Shown piece by piece: positions 38,669 to 48,005 of a DNA stretch of 64,000 bases. A program made the position numbers and the translations under genes. Below the pieces are notes generated by a model that searched no databases, was not told the origin of the DNA, and saw nothing but the letters and a program-made list of their open reading frames with translations. The DNA is taken from positions 248,001 to 312,000 of the forward strand of contig NZ_BJYM01000001.1 of the NCBI RefSeq assembly GCF_007991515.1, given 5' to 3'. Position 1 is the stretch's first letter; each line of letters begins with the position of its first letter. The stretch is from Oceanobacillus sojae. Its GTDB lineage: Bacteria > Bacillota > Bacilli > Bacillales > Amphibacillaceae.

Positions 38669-39084
38669 GAAAGCAAAAAAATGATTTTTTACAGTACAGC
38701 CAATAACATCTATTATTGTACTTCTTACAGGGTAAAGCGTCAAGAATTCCCAACCACCTTCTTAAAGAAAGCAAAGCACTATCAATCGAAATAACATTAA
38801 TAACAAAAACATAATCACGATATCGCTGCTGCTAAAGGAAAAAATACTATTTTTTATACAGGAATGAAATGAAAGATACATGATTCCTAGAAAAAGATTT
38901 AGAAAAAGCACAGGTAATGTTATTATAATAGAGGTAATTAAGTTCACTTGTGACTAAACGAGAGGATAGTCTATCAAACATCCTCAAAAAATATTAAAAA
39001 TTTTAGTATCAATACTTGCTAATTAATAGACGGCAATAGATAATAACCTTAGACATTTAACATGAACGAGACGTGTAGGAAAGG
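38669..39084. other. Stretch between sdhC and yslB without a supported gene
   Basis: A 61-codon hydrophobic minus-strand frame at 38762-38947 exists but begins with GTG without a ribosome-binding site. The rest is A+T-rich and should hold the yslB promoter. Confidence 0.4.
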
Positions 39085-39537
39085 ATGAAAGTGGTGCCAA
39101 AGTACGACGGTAATCAAAAATTAGATGTAAATGAATTAGAAAAATTACATAGCGATGGTGCGGGATATGATATTTTACGCTATATTGGCTTACCAGAGCT
39201 GTTTGGAGAAGAAAAAGAAACACTGCTTTATTTTTTAGGAAGGAATTTAGCTCGCAAATTCGAATTTAGCAGTCTGGAAGATTTAAGTTTATTTTTTGAA
39301 AAAATGGGTTTGGGATCATTAGATCTCGTAAAAGATAAGAAGAAAGTAAAAACATTTTATCTTTTGTCCGATGCTATTGTAACTAAACTAAACTCAAAGA
39401 TTGAAACCGATTTTCGATTAGAAGCTGGAATAATAGCAGAAGTGCTTCAACAATTAGAAGGTGTGGACTGTGAATGCCTTGAATCTGTACACCACCGCCT
39501 GAAGCAAATTGAGTTTACAGTTTATATACAAGATTGA
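39085..39537 (+). CDS. yslB: YslB, DUF2507 protein
   Basis: A 150-residue soluble protein with the family text GAGYDILRYIGLPELFG and GRNLARKFEFSSLEDLSLFFEKMG near the N-terminal third, like B. subtilis YslB, which also lies divergent from sdhC and near uvrC. The domain is related to vinyl-4-reductase-like 4VR folds; the function is unknown. AGGAAAGG abuts the ATG at 39085, so GTG at 39091 is an alternative start with better spacing. Confidence 0.82.
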   Translation: MKVVPKYDGNQKLDVNELEKLHSDGAGYDILRYIGLPELFGEEKETLLYFLGRNLARKFEFSSLEDLSLFFEKMGLGSLDLVKDKKKVKTFYLLSDAIVTKLNSKIETDFRLEAGIIAEVLQQLEGVDCECLESVHHRLKQIEFTVYIQD

Positions 39538-39600
39538 CAGCTTTTTTTAAGTTATACTGAAAGATGCGCCTGTGGAACAGAATAACAAATTATTCAGCTT

Positions 39601-39645
39601 AAAAAACGATCGCGAAAATTATTCCTTTTCACGATCGTTTTTTTC
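39601..39645. terminator. Bidirectional terminator between yslB and uvrC
   Basis: AAAAAACGATCG and CGATCGTTTTTT with an inner AAAA/TTTT extension form a strong stem. It overlaps the end of uvrC on the minus strand. Confidence 0.88.
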
Positions 39646-41427
39646 TTTGTCATGTTCTTTTAAATGCCCGATAATTTCTGTGGCAATATTTTTTGGTATA
39701 CCTATTTTACGCATCTCCTCTAAAGACGCATTTTTTATTTCTTCTATCGATTTAAAATGCGTTAATAGAAGTACACGGCGCTTTTCGCCAACACCGGGAA
39801 TACGATCGAGCTCTGATTGAAACAATCCTTTTCCTCTTAATTGTCTGTGGAAAGTAATTGCGAAGCGATGGACCTCATCCTGTATTCGCTGTACTAAATA
39901 AAATGCCTGTGACTGACGCTGTAAAGGGATCACTTCAGGCGGATCACCATACAGCAATTCGCTTGTTTTATGACGGTCATCTTTAGCAAGACCGGCAAGT
40001 GGAATACTTAAACCAAGCTCGTTCTCTAATACATCTGTTGCTGCTGACATCTGCCCTTTTCCGCCATCTACAATAATTAAATCGGGCAAAGGAAGTTCCT
40101 CGCGCAATACTCTCGAATAACGGCGACGTATCACTTCCCGCATTGTATCATAATCATCCGGACCTTTAACATCTCTGATTTTGTATTTCCGATATTCCTT
40201 TTTATTTGGTTTTCCATCCTCGAAAACAATCATCGCTGATACAGGGTCTGCCCCCTGAATATTAGAATTATCAAACGCTTCAATCCGATGTGGAATCTCT
40301 ATATTTAAGTATTTGCCTAAATCCTCTACCGCTTGAAATGTTCTTTCTTCATCACGCTCAATTAATTGGAATTTTTCATTCAAAGCAATTTTTGCATTTT
40401 CACAAGCTAATTCTACCATTTCTTTTTTGCGCCCGCGAAGCGGTGTATGAACATTTATTTCTAATAATTTTTCCAGTATTTCATCATCGATACCGATTGG
40501 AACAAGTACCTGCTTTGGTTTTAAATGATTTTCATGTAAGTAAAATCTTGCGATAAAGCTAATTATCGTTTCTGCTGCATCATCGTAAAACGGAAATACA
40601 CTGACATCACGTTCAATTAATTTTCCTTGCCGAATAAAAAAGACCTGTACACACATCCAGCCCTTATCATAACTGTATCCAAAAACATCTCTGTTTATCA
40701 GATCGTTTGCAGTCATTTTTTGCTGCTCCATGGTCGCATCAATGTATTGAATCGTATCTCTAAGTTCTTTTGCTCTTTCAAAATTTAATACTTCGCTTGC
40801 TTCTGTCATTTCTTTTGTCAAACGGTTACGAATATCTTTAAATCCGCCATGTAAAAAGGAAGTTATCTCTTGGACGATTTCTTGATAAACCTCTTTAGGA
40901 GGCGGATTTTTACCGCAGGCTAAGCATTGTCCCATATGATAATAAAGACATGGTCTCCCAGGAGGGTTATTACACTTCCTAAGCGGATATATCCGGTCAA
41001 GAAGCTTTTTTGTTTCTCTTGCTGCTATAACGTTAGGGTAAGGGCCAAAATATTTCCCTTTGTCTTTTTTTAGCTGTCTTGTGACAATTAACCGCGGATG
41101 CCGTTCTGATGTAATTTTTAAATATGGATATGATTTATCATCCTTCAGCATTACATTATATTTAGGATCATATTTTTTTATTAAATTCATTTCTAAAATA
41201 AGAGCTTCTATTTCTGAGGATGTAACCATATATTCAAAATCGGCAATCTCTTGTACTAAACGCTGTGTTTTCCGGTCATTTGCTCCACGAAAATAGGAGC
41301 GTACACGATTTCTGAGTTTTTTAGATTTCCCTACATAAATAATCGTTCCATGCCTGTCCTTCATCAGATAACAGCCGGGCTGCATTGGAAGAATAGACAG
41401 TTTTTTTTCAATTGCTTCATTATTCAT
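39619..41427 (-). CDS. uvrC: Excinuclease ABC subunit C
   Basis: A 602-residue nuclease of nucleotide excision repair that cuts on both sides of the lesion. The N-terminal GIY-YIG domain reads [10 protein letters not shown]...[15 protein letters not shown] (~15-40), the UvrB-binding UVR motif is in [22 protein letters not shown] (~210, cited by its ends), the RNase H-like domain contains FDNSNIQG (~390) and [11 protein letters not shown], and helix-hairpin-helix motifs are at the C-terminus. Full length. Confidence 0.96.
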   Translation of the reverse strand: MNNEAIEKKLSILPMQPGCYLMKDRHGTIIYVGKSKKLRNRVRSYFRGANDRKTQRLVQEIADFEYMVTSSEIEALILEMNLIKKYDPKYNVMLKDDKSYPYLKITSERHPRLIVTRQLKKDKGKYFGPYPNVIAARETKKLLDRIYPLRKCNNPPGRPCLYYHMGQCLACGKNPPPKEVYQEIVQEITSFLHGGFKDIRNRLTKEMTEASEVLNFERAKELRDTIQYIDATMEQQKMTANDLINRDVFGYSYDKGWMCVQVFFIRQGKLIERDVSVFPFYDDAAETIISFIARFYLHENHLKPKQVLVPIGIDDEILEKLLEINVHTPLRGRKKEMVELACENAKIALNEKFQLIERDEERTFQAVEDLGKYLNIEIPHRIEAFDNSNIQGADPVSAMIVFEDGKPNKKEYRKYKIRDVKGPDDYDTMREVIRRRYSRVLREELPLPDLIIVDGGKGQMSAATDVLENELGLSIPLAGLAKDDRHKTSELLYGDPPEVIPLQRQSQAFYLVQRIQDEVHRFAITFHRQLRGKGLFQSELDRIPGVGEKRRVLLLTHFKSIEEIKNASLEEMRKIGIPKNIATEIIGHLKEHDKEKNDREKE

Positions 41428-41450
41428 ATATTACCAGCCCTTTATGCATC

Positions 41451-41497
41451 AGAAAATCCCTTCTCATCTGTTTGATGACAAAGGGATTCTCTTTTTT
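41451..41497 (-). terminator. Terminator of trxA
   Basis: AGAATCCCTT and AAGGGATTTTCT flank an 18-base partly paired loop (GTCATC/GATGAG) 70 bases past trxA. Confidence 0.7.
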
Positions 41498-41568
41498 CTA
41501 ATAAATAACAAAAGATTTTGTTCTGCCATCATATTTTATTATGACAGCAAAACGAAGACTTTACTATA

Positions 41569-41883
41569 TTAGGCATGTTTATTAATTAAATCAGTTAATG
41601 CCTCTTTAGGTTGGAAACCAATAACTTGGTCTACAACTTCACCGTCTTTAAATAAAAGAAGTGTCGGGATACTCATCACACCAAATTTCCCTGCTGTTTC
41701 CTGGTTTTCATCAACATCTAATTTGACGATTTGTACTTTTTCTTCCATTTCTCCATCAATTTCTTCTAGAACAGGAGCAATCATTTTACAAGGTCCGCAC
41801 CATGGTGCCCAAAAATCTGCAAGAACAAGACCTTCTGCTGTCTCTTCCGTAAAGTTTTGGTCCGTTACATTTTTAATTGCCAT
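41569..41883 (-). CDS. trxA: Thioredoxin
   Basis: A 104-residue thioredoxin with the active site [10 protein letters not shown] (28-37) and the cis-proline MSIPTLLLF (~72). It reduces disulfides in the cytoplasm. AAGGAGGTAAAATA precedes the ATG. It is separated from etfA by a terminator. Confidence 0.97.
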   Translation of the reverse strand: MAIKNVTDQNFTEETAEGLVLADFWAPWCGPCKMIAPVLEEIDGEMEEKVQIVKLDVDENQETAGKFGVMSIPTLLLFKDGEVVDQVIGFQPKEALTDLINKHA

Positions 41884-41993
41884 TATTTTACCTCCTTAAA
41901 ACATCATACAGCTTATAATAAGCTTAGTATGAGTATATCACCGTATAAGTATACTTCCTAATAGTTTGCTCGACATATATATAATAAGCTTTA

Positions 41994-42028
41994 AAAGGCC
42001 TGTGGTGCGTTACTTTTCACAGGCCTTT
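41994..42028 (-). terminator. Terminator of etfA
   Basis: AAAGGCCTGTG and CACAGGCCTTT form a perfect 11-bp stem 37 bases after the etfA stop. Confidence 0.9.
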
Positions 42029-42064
42029 ATCCATTCTTGAACTGAAATAGCAATGTCCAGCTAA

Positions 42065-43039
42065 TTATGCTTTTACTTTTTTAATTTCTTCAATAAGCAG
42101 CGGAATCACTTCAAATAAATCGCCTACAATACCATAATCAGCAACATTAAAGATATTTGATTCAGGGTCTTTATTAATAGCAACAATTACTTTTGAGTTA
42201 GACATTCCTGCTAAATGCTGAATAGCACCAGAAATACCTACAGCAATATATAAATCAGGGGTCACTACTTTTCCAGTCTGCCCAATTTGCAGCGCATAAT
42301 CACAATAGTCTGCATCACAAGCTCCGCGGGAAGCCCCCACAGCGCCGCCCAGCACTTCCGCAAGCTCATACAGCGGCTTAAATCCGTCTGCACTTTTTAC
42401 TCCGCGTCCGCCTGCTACTATCACGTTTGCTTCTGAAAGATCCACACCTTCAGATGCTTTACGTACAACTTCTTTAACAATCGTACGTAAATCTTTAATA
42501 TCTACATCCTTGGCTGTTACATCACCGGACCTTGATGTATCCTTTTCAAGTGCAGGTATATTATTGGGCCGGATAGTTACAAATGTGAAATCATCTTCAA
42601 ATGCTTTTTTCTCAAATGCTTTTCCAGAATAAATTGGCCGGATATAAACTGCATCGTCTCCATCTTTTTCAATGTCTACAACATCTGAGATTAGTCCTGC
42701 AGATAAGCGGCTAGCAATTTTTGGTGTTAAATCCTTTCCAATTGAAGTGTGCCCCATAACAATCCCGTTTGGAGATAACTCATCAATAATCTCTAAAATT
42801 GCCTGTCCATATCCTTCTGATGTATATTCTTTCAAATTTTCGTGTGTGACAGTTATGACACTATCAGCTCCATGAGCAATAAATTCTTCACCTGCGCTTG
42901 TCAAATCATTGTCACTGAGCAGCACTCCTACGATTTCAGCATCAGCACTAATTTGTTTTGCTGCTGCAATTGCCTCGAAGGAAACATTTCTTATATCATT
43001 ATCTCTTACTTCACCAATCACTAGTAACTTGTCACTCAT
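42065..43039 (-). CDS. etfA: Electron transfer flavoprotein alpha subunit
   Basis: A 324-residue subunit that carries the catalytic FAD. The C-terminal FAD motif includes VAGGRGVKSADGFKPL (~210), GAVGASRGACDADY (~236), QIGQTGKVVTPDLYIAVGISGAIQHLAGM (~255-283, cited by its ends). It accepts electrons from acyl-CoA dehydrogenases. It is separated from etfB by a 177-bp repeat-like element, but remains in the fadR-fadB-etfB-etfA order. Confidence 0.96.
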   Translation of the reverse strand: MSDKLLVIGEVRDNDIRNVSFEAIAAAKQISADAEIVGVLLSDNDLTSAGEEFIAHGADSVITVTHENLKEYTSEGYGQAILEIIDELSPNGIVMGHTSIGKDLTPKIASRLSAGLISDVVDIEKDGDDAVYIRPIYSGKAFEKKAFEDDFTFVTIRPNNIPALEKDTSRSGDVTAKDVDIKDLRTIVKEVVRKASEGVDLSEANVIVAGGRGVKSADGFKPLYELAEVLGGAVGASRGACDADYCDYALQIGQTGKVVTPDLYIAVGISGAIQHLAGMSNSKVIVAINKDPESNIFNVADYGIVGDLFEVIPLLIEEIKKVKA

Positions 43040-43080
43040 TGTTATTATCCCCTTTCACTATCAGCTGCATTAAATTACGT

Positions 43081-43257
43081 GTTCAAAAAGTTCGATGAAA
43101 AGGACCAAGAAGTTCAAGGCGACGAGCTTTTTCCAAACGGAGCGTATGTTTTTAAATACGTGAGTAACGCTTTTGGTGGGACGAGTAATCGCAGTCCCAT
43201 TGGAAAAAATCGTCAACGTAGAAATTCGCAGTGTCATTTTTATTGGACTTTTTGAAC
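43081..43257. repeat. 177-bp imperfect-palindrome element in the etfB-etfA gap
   Basis: The block begins GTTCAAAAAG and ends CTTTTTGAAC, a perfect 10-bp terminal inverted repeat. Internally CGACGAGCTTTTTCCAA near the left matches inverted TTGGAAAAAATCGTCAACG on the right, and GGGAC/GTCCC forms an apical stem. It has no open frame and fills nearly the whole intergenic gap. The form is that of a MITE or a dispersed structured repeat. No target-site duplication is evident. Confidence 0.7.
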
Positions 43258-43263
43258 ATCCTG

Positions 43264-44037
43264 TTAAAGTACTTTTTTGTCATTTTTCAACAAGGACACA
43301 AGCTCCTTCACCTGATCCGCTATTTCTCCTTCTAACACCTTACCGGCTTCTTTTTCCGGCGGCAGATAAATATCAATTGTTTTTGTTTTAGCTTCCACAT
43401 CATCTTCGTCCAGGTCTAAATCGTCAATTTCCAATTCTTCAAGTGGTTTTTTCTTCGCTTTCATAATTCCCGGCAAAGACGGATAGCGTGGATCATTTAA
43501 ACCCTGCTGGCACGTAACTAATAAAGGCAGACTTGTTTCAATAACCTCCACGTCACCCTCTACATCCTTTTCAATCGATACTGCAGCGCCATCTATGGAC
43601 AAACTGGTTATGGTTGTAACATAAGGTATACCCAAAAGCTCTGCAAGTCTTGGGCCAACCTGACCGCTTGCTTCATCAATAGCAACATTTCCCGCTAAAA
43701 TTAAATCAGCATCCTTACCTTCAAAATAAGCCTCTAAAATTTTCGCAGTAGTAAATTGGTCTCCATCTTCTAGATCTTCTTCTGTGTTAATAAGAACGGC
43801 TTTGTCTGCTCCCATCGCAAGTGCTGTTCGGAGCTGTTTTTCAGAATCTTCGTCTCCAATAGTAACTACAGTTATTTCACCGTCATGGGCGTCTCTTTGT
43901 ACAATTGCTTCTTCTATTGCATATTCATCGTAAGGATTAATGATAAATTCTGCACCATCATCTTCAATTCTGCCACCTTGAACAGTAATTTTTTCTTCTG
44001 TATCAAATGTTTTCTTTAATAATACATAAATATTCAT
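43264..44037 (-). CDS. etfB: Electron transfer flavoprotein beta subunit
   Basis: A 257-residue ETF beta subunit with NPYDEYAIEEAI (~37), GADKAVLINTEEDLE (~80) and the AMP-binding region LILAGNVAIDEASGQVGPRLAELLG (~112-136, cited by its ends). It binds EtfA to move electrons from beta-oxidation. TAGGAGGAAAAAAGA precedes the ATG. The stop lies six bases from the palindromic element. Confidence 0.95.
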   Translation of the reverse strand: MNIYVLLKKTFDTEEKITVQGGRIEDDGAEFIINPYDEYAIEEAIVQRDAHDGEITVVTIGDEDSEKQLRTALAMGADKAVLINTEEDLEDGDQFTTAKILEAYFEGKDADLILAGNVAIDEASGQVGPRLAELLGIPYVTTITSLSIDGAAVSIEKDVEGDVEVIETSLPLLVTCQQGLNDPRYPSLPGIMKAKKKPLEELEIDDLDLDEDDVEAKTKTIDIYLPPEKEAGKVLEGEIADQVKELVSLLKNDKKVL

Positions 44038-44064
44038 TCTTTTTTCCTCCTAACAAACTAGAAT

Positions 44065-44838
44065 CTATTTATCTTGAAAGTTAGCTGCTCTTTTTTCTAT
44101 AAAAGCGCTTACACCTTCTTTAGCATCATCAGAGCCAAAAATCTCACCAAACAAACTGGCTTCCTTTTTAACTCCTTCTTTAAATTGGCTCGTATTTGCA
44201 TACGGAATCAGCTTCATAATCCGGTTAATTCCCGGCTTGCTTTTTGCAGCAATCTTTCCGGCTAATTTACGAACCGCTTCTTCAAGCTCTCCTTCTTCAA
44301 ATGTCCGGTTAACCAATCCCCACTCCTCAGCCTGCTTTCCGGAAATGGGTTCTCCAGTTAAAATCATTTCGTATGCTCTCGCATTTCCTACATAACGCGG
44401 TAACCGCTGCGTTCCTGCAAATCCAGGAATAATCCCTAAATTCATTTCTGGGAGACCTATTTTTGCATTAGCTGTTGCATACCTTATATGACAAGCCATA
44501 GCAAGTTCCAGTCCTCCACCTAACGCGGCCCCATGTATAGATGCAATGACCGGAAGCGGAAAATGCTCTATCTTGCTAAAAATATCCTGGCCATTCTTTG
44601 CTAAAGTTTCATACTCAGACGCTTCTTGAAGAGAGGTGAATTCTTTAATATCTGCCCCTGCTGAGAAAAACTTGCCTTCCCCTTGCAAGACTATCACTTT
44701 CGCTTCATCACCTTTTTCAATCTGTGTTAACAGCTCATCCAGCTTCGCAATAATTTTTGAAGATAACGCATTTGCAGGAGGGCTTTTAATCGTTAAATAA
44801 GCAACCTTCTCTGCAGTTTTTAAATCAATAATGGACAA
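44065..44838 (-). CDS. fadB: Enoyl-CoA hydratase
   Basis: A 257-residue crotonase-fold enzyme that hydrates trans-2-enoyl-CoA in beta-oxidation. The oxyanion-hole segments FSAGADIKEF (~60) and HGAALGGGLELAMACHIRYA (~103) and both catalytic glutamates (GLPEMNLGIIPGFAGTQRLPR ~130, cited by its ends) are present. The start is TTG at 44838, eight bases after AAGGAG; GTG nine bases upstream overlaps that site. Between fadR and etfB as in B. subtilis. Confidence 0.93.
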   Translation of the reverse strand: MSIIDLKTAEKVAYLTIKSPPANALSSKIIAKLDELLTQIEKGDEAKVIVLQGEGKFFSAGADIKEFTSLQEASEYETLAKNGQDIFSKIEHFPLPVIASIHGAALGGGLELAMACHIRYATANAKIGLPEMNLGIIPGFAGTQRLPRYVGNARAYEMILTGEPISGKQAEEWGLVNRTFEEGELEEAVRKLAGKIAAKSKPGINRIMKLIPYANTSQFKEGVKKEASLFGEIFGSDDAKEGVSAFIEKRAANFQDK

Positions 44839-44867
44839 GACTACCACTCCTTTTTTGTTTTAACCGC

Positions 44868-45452
44868 TTATTTAGAAGCTAAAGCACTGACCAGCATTCT
44901 GTGGATTTCTGGTACCATGTCAACAAGAGTATATTTCTGTTCCTTCATAACCCAATTTGTCACAATCTCATCTAGCGTTCCGAAGATCATTTGCCTTACT
45001 AAAGGCATATTAAGATCTTCTTTAAATTGATGCTGATCAATTCCTTTTTGGATAATACCATCAATCACTTTTAAATAAGGCTTCAGAACTTGATTAATTT
45101 GCAGTCTTAGAGAAATGTTTGATTGCCTCAACTCCAGCTGTGTTACGATTGCTAAATAATAATCAGAAGACAACTGCCTGAAATGCATTTCAATCAATGT
45201 ATATAATTGATCTGAAGCGGAATCACTGCCTTCAATCGCTTTAGCTATCCGTTCAATAAATTCTCCCATTTTTTCTTCAAATAGTGATACAAGAATATGC
45301 TCCTTGTTTTTAAAATATAAATAAATTGTACCGTCAGCAACATTCGCTTCCTTGGCTATTTTTGAAACTTGTGATCCGTGGTAACCATTCTCAGCAATTA
45401 CTTTCACAGCGGCTTCAATAATTTGATGATATTTTGGCTTTTGGTTATTCAT
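44868..45452 (-). CDS. fadR: TetR-family fatty-acid degradation repressor FadR
   Basis: A 194-residue TetR regulator. The N-terminal HTH is IIEAAVKVIAENGYHGSQVS followed by KIAKEANVADGTIYLYFKNK (~9-50), and the C-terminal domain binds long-chain acyl-CoA in the B. subtilis protein. A FadR operator lies 30-47 bases upstream, so it is autoregulated. AAGGAGAAAATT precedes the ATG. Confidence 0.94.
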   Translation of the reverse strand: MNNQKPKYHQIIEAAVKVIAENGYHGSQVSKIAKEANVADGTIYLYFKNKEHILVSLFEEKMGEFIERIAKAIEGSDSASDQLYTLIEMHFRQLSSDYYLAIVTQLELRQSNISLRLQINQVLKPYLKVIDGIIQKGIDQHQFKEDLNMPLVRQMIFGTLDEIVTNWVMKEQKYTLVDMVPEIHRMLVSALASK

Positions 45453-45481
45453 AATTTTCTCCTTGATTGTATATTAAAAAA

Positions 45482-45499
45482 TGAGTGAATAGTCATTCA
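45482..45499 (-). promoter_or_regulatory. FadR operator
   Basis: TGAGTGAATAGTCATTCA matches the FadR consensus TGAATGAMTANTCATTCA at all but one position. It lies just downstream of the -10 of the fadR promoter. Confidence 0.9.
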
Positions 45500-45506
45500 T
45501 ATTTTT

Positions 45507-45535
45507 AATATACAATCCTTGCAGTTTAATGTCAA
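45507..45535 (-). promoter_or_regulatory. Sigma-A promoter of fadR-fadB-etfBA
   Basis: TTGACA (45535-45530), 17-base spacer, TATATT (45512-45507) on the minus strand, immediately followed by the FadR box. Confidence 0.85.
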
Positions 45536-45600
45536 TGAAAAACTGGTTTATCTTATCATATTTTAAAACATCCTCTAAAAAGAAAAAAAGAGCACGAGGC

Positions 45601-47304
45601 TCAAACAGATGTTGCTTCTTGTTTCTGTTTCTCTTCGTCTACCAGTTTTCTTCTTAAGATTTTTCCAACTGCTGTTTTCGGTAACTCATCACGAAATTCA
45701 TAAATTCTTGGTACTTTATAGCTTGCCAGATGTTCTCTTGCATACTCATTTAATTCTTCTTCCGTTAAGCTTGTGCCCTCTTTCAGGACGATATATGCCT
45801 TTACAGTCTCACCTCTGTATGCATCTGGTATTCCTGCCACTACAGTTTCCTGAATAGCCTCATGTTCATATAATACTTCTTCAATTTCCCTTGGATAGAT
45901 ATTAAAGCCACCGGCGATAATCATATCCTTCTTCCTATCGACTACATAAAAATAGCCTCTTTCATCCACATAACCCAGATCACCGGTTAACAGCCAGCCA
46001 TCCTTTAAGCTATTTGCTGTCTCATCTTCATTATTCCAGTATCCTTTCATGATTTGCGGACCTTTCACAGCAATTTCTCCTATTTCTCCCATTGGAAGCT
46101 CTTCTAAGCCGTCACTACTCATTTGAACAATTTTTGCATCCGTATCCGGCCATGGAACACCGATACTGCCATTAATACGTTCCGCATATACAAAATTTGC
46201 ATGTGTTACAGGAGAGGATTCAGTCAACCCATATCCTTCTACCAGCTTTCCTCCGGTAATTCTTTCAAAACGTTCCTGGATTTCAATAGGTAAAGGAGCT
46301 GAACCACTAATACATGCTTCGATAGAGGATAAATCATATTTCTCTATATCAGGGTGGTTTAAGAGACCGATATAGATAGTTGGAGCACCTGGAAAAAGAT
46401 TTGGTTTTTGTTTATCAATTACCTTTAATAAATCACCTGCATCAAATTTTGGTATAAGAATAATTTTTGCTGCTTTTTTAATCGCAAAATTCATGACTGC
46501 TGTCATCCCATATACGTGAAAGAATGGAAGAATACCAACAACTGAATCTTGTTTGTCTTTTTTTGCACTTCCAGAAAGCCAGGTTTCACACATCTGTACG
46601 TTTGAGCTCAAATTATAATGAGTCAGCATAACTCCCTTTGGGTTCCCTGTTGTTCCGCCGGTATATTGCAGGAGAGCTAGATCTTCCATAGGATCAATGG
46701 ATGATTCTAAATAGTCAGCAACGGATTGTTCCATTATTTTCTTCCATACATGTGTATCATTACCAGGTTCCACTTTGACAACCATATTATATTCCCGTTT
46801 CTGTATAAAAGGATAGATTACGTTTTTGGGAAATGGAAGATAGTCCTTGATACCTGTTACAATGACATGCTCTAATGGAGTATGATTACGAACACTATTC
46901 ACACGTGGAAATAATATATCTAAACAAATAATTGCTCTGGCCTGTGAATCATTCATTTGAAAGATTAGTTCTCTTTCTTTATAAAGCGGGTTCGTGGGAA
47001 CAGCGATAGCGCCTGCCATTAAAATACCATAGTAACTGATTACAGCCTGAGGTGTATTCGGTAAAAAAATAGCAACCCTGTCTCCTTTTCGAATACCAAT
47101 AGATTGCAGGTAATTTGCTATTTTTTTCGATTCTTCATAAAGCTCTTTATATGTTATTTCTTTCCCCATAAAATAAAGCGCTTTCTTTTCTCCGTACTGA
47201 TGAGCGGCATCGATTAAATATTGATACAGAGGGCACTTATCATACTCCATTGTTAACGGTATATCTTCGGGATAACGATCATGCCAAAGTCTTTTCTCCA
47301 CCAT
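45601..47304 (-). CDS. lcfA: Long-chain acyl-CoA synthetase
   Basis: A 567-residue ANL-superfamily enzyme that activates fatty acids to acyl-CoA via acyl-AMP. The P-loop motif LLQYTGGTTGNPKGVMLTH is near 212-230, EGYGLTESSP near 355, and GWLLTGDLGYVDERGYFYVVDRKKDMI near 435-461 (cited by its ends), with the catalytic Lys in PKTAVGKILRRKL. AGGAGGAGTG precedes the ATG. A short GAGC...GCTC hairpin plus T-run lies at its stop, and fadR has its own promoter. Confidence 0.94.
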   Translation of the reverse strand: MVEKRLWHDRYPEDIPLTMEYDKCPLYQYLIDAAHQYGEKKALYFMGKEITYKELYEESKKIANYLQSIGIRKGDRVAIFLPNTPQAVISYYGILMAGAIAVPTNPLYKERELIFQMNDSQARAIICLDILFPRVNSVRNHTPLEHVIVTGIKDYLPFPKNVIYPFIQKREYNMVVKVEPGNDTHVWKKIMEQSVADYLESSIDPMEDLALLQYTGGTTGNPKGVMLTHYNLSSNVQMCETWLSGSAKKDKQDSVVGILPFFHVYGMTAVMNFAIKKAAKIILIPKFDAGDLLKVIDKQKPNLFPGAPTIYIGLLNHPDIEKYDLSSIEACISGSAPLPIEIQERFERITGGKLVEGYGLTESSPVTHANFVYAERINGSIGVPWPDTDAKIVQMSSDGLEELPMGEIGEIAVKGPQIMKGYWNNEDETANSLKDGWLLTGDLGYVDERGYFYVVDRKKDMIIAGGFNIYPREIEEVLYEHEAIQETVVAGIPDAYRGETVKAYIVLKEGTSLTEEELNEYAREHLASYKVPRIYEFRDELPKTAVGKILRRKLVDEEKQKQEATSV

Positions 47305-47380
47305 TAAATCACTCCTCCTTTAGTATAGTATATACCTATTATAACGATTAATTTCTATTTTTGAAAATATTATCTAAATT

Positions 47381-47464
47381 TTAGAGAAATAAGTAGATAA
47401 TTCCTACCACGAAAAAAATGATTCCTACTGCCATTAATATCTTTGCTAAACGTTCAAATACCAA
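47381..47464 (-). CDS. 27-residue single-span membrane microprotein
   Basis: TTG start, MVFERLAKILMAVGIIFFV followed by VGIIYLFL and TAA. AGGAGTGGAAATT sits correctly upstream of the TTG. The peptide is a basic N-terminus plus one membrane helix. It starts 12 bases past the yshE stop and is probably co-transcribed with it, ahead of lcfA. No family is recognised; it is too short for most gene callers. Confidence 0.55.
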   Translation of the reverse strand: MVFERLAKILMAVGIIFFVVGIIYLFL

Positions 47465-47475
47465 AATTTCCACTC

Positions 47476-47886
47476 CTAACCTACTATACTGGCTCCAATA
47501 ACATAAGCTAACCCTACTGAAATAACCATAGAGATAAACCCGACAGCCTTATTGCCATTACCAATTTCTTCATCAACTTTCATAAATGGGGTTAAAAATT
47601 CAAAGAACAGATACCCGGCTATTAATAAGATAAAACCAAATACGCCCCAGCCCATAGAAACTAATAATCGATCATTATGTTCAATAGAAAATCTGAAAAT
47701 CATTGCTATACCAAATAGTTTACCGCCTGTAGCCATAGCAACGGCTATGTTTCCATTTTTAATTTCCTCCCAGTTTTTATAGGAAGTCACCAGCTCAAAT
47801 ATTGCTAAAAATAGTAGTGTTGATAAGATAAACACACTATATCTTGCTGCCGTTATTACTAAAATATTTTCCCAAAAGCCTTCCAT
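47476..47886 (-). CDS. yshE: YshE, DUF350 membrane protein
   Basis: A 136-residue protein with four membrane helices in two related halves (YSVFILSTLLFLAIFELVTSY; VSMGWGVFGFILLIAGYLFF) and the NIAVAMATGGKLFGIAMI / GNKAVGFISMVISVGLAYVIG pattern of the DUF350 family. It lies between lcfA and mutS2 as B. subtilis yshE does. Function unknown. GAAGGAGCGAAGAAA precedes the ATG. Confidence 0.88.
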   Translation of the reverse strand: MEGFWENILVITAARYSVFILSTLLFLAIFELVTSYKNWEEIKNGNIAVAMATGGKLFGIAMIFRFSIEHNDRLLVSMGWGVFGFILLIAGYLFFEFLTPFMKVDEEIGNGNKAVGFISMVISVGLAYVIGASIVG

Positions 47887-47907
47887 TTTCTTCGCTCCTT
47901 CATTGGG

Positions 47908-47973
47908 AAAAAAGGGATCAATTGTAATGGTATGCTATCCATTCTCAATAATATATTGATTAATCCCTTTTTT
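47908..47973 (-). terminator. Terminator of mutS2
   Basis: AAAAAAGGGAT (47908-47918) and ATCCCTTTTTT (47963-47973) form an 11-bp stem, extended by CAAT/ATTG, 33 bases after the mutS2 stop. Confidence 0.82.
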
Positions 47974-48005
47974 CAACGTCCATTAACATTTAAATAAATT
48001 ACCTC

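Noticed and set aside
38762-38947. 61-codon hydrophobic minus-strand frame between sdhC and yslB
   Set aside because: It starts with GTG, has no ribosome-binding site and no recognisable pattern; A+T-rich DNA often gives such frames.
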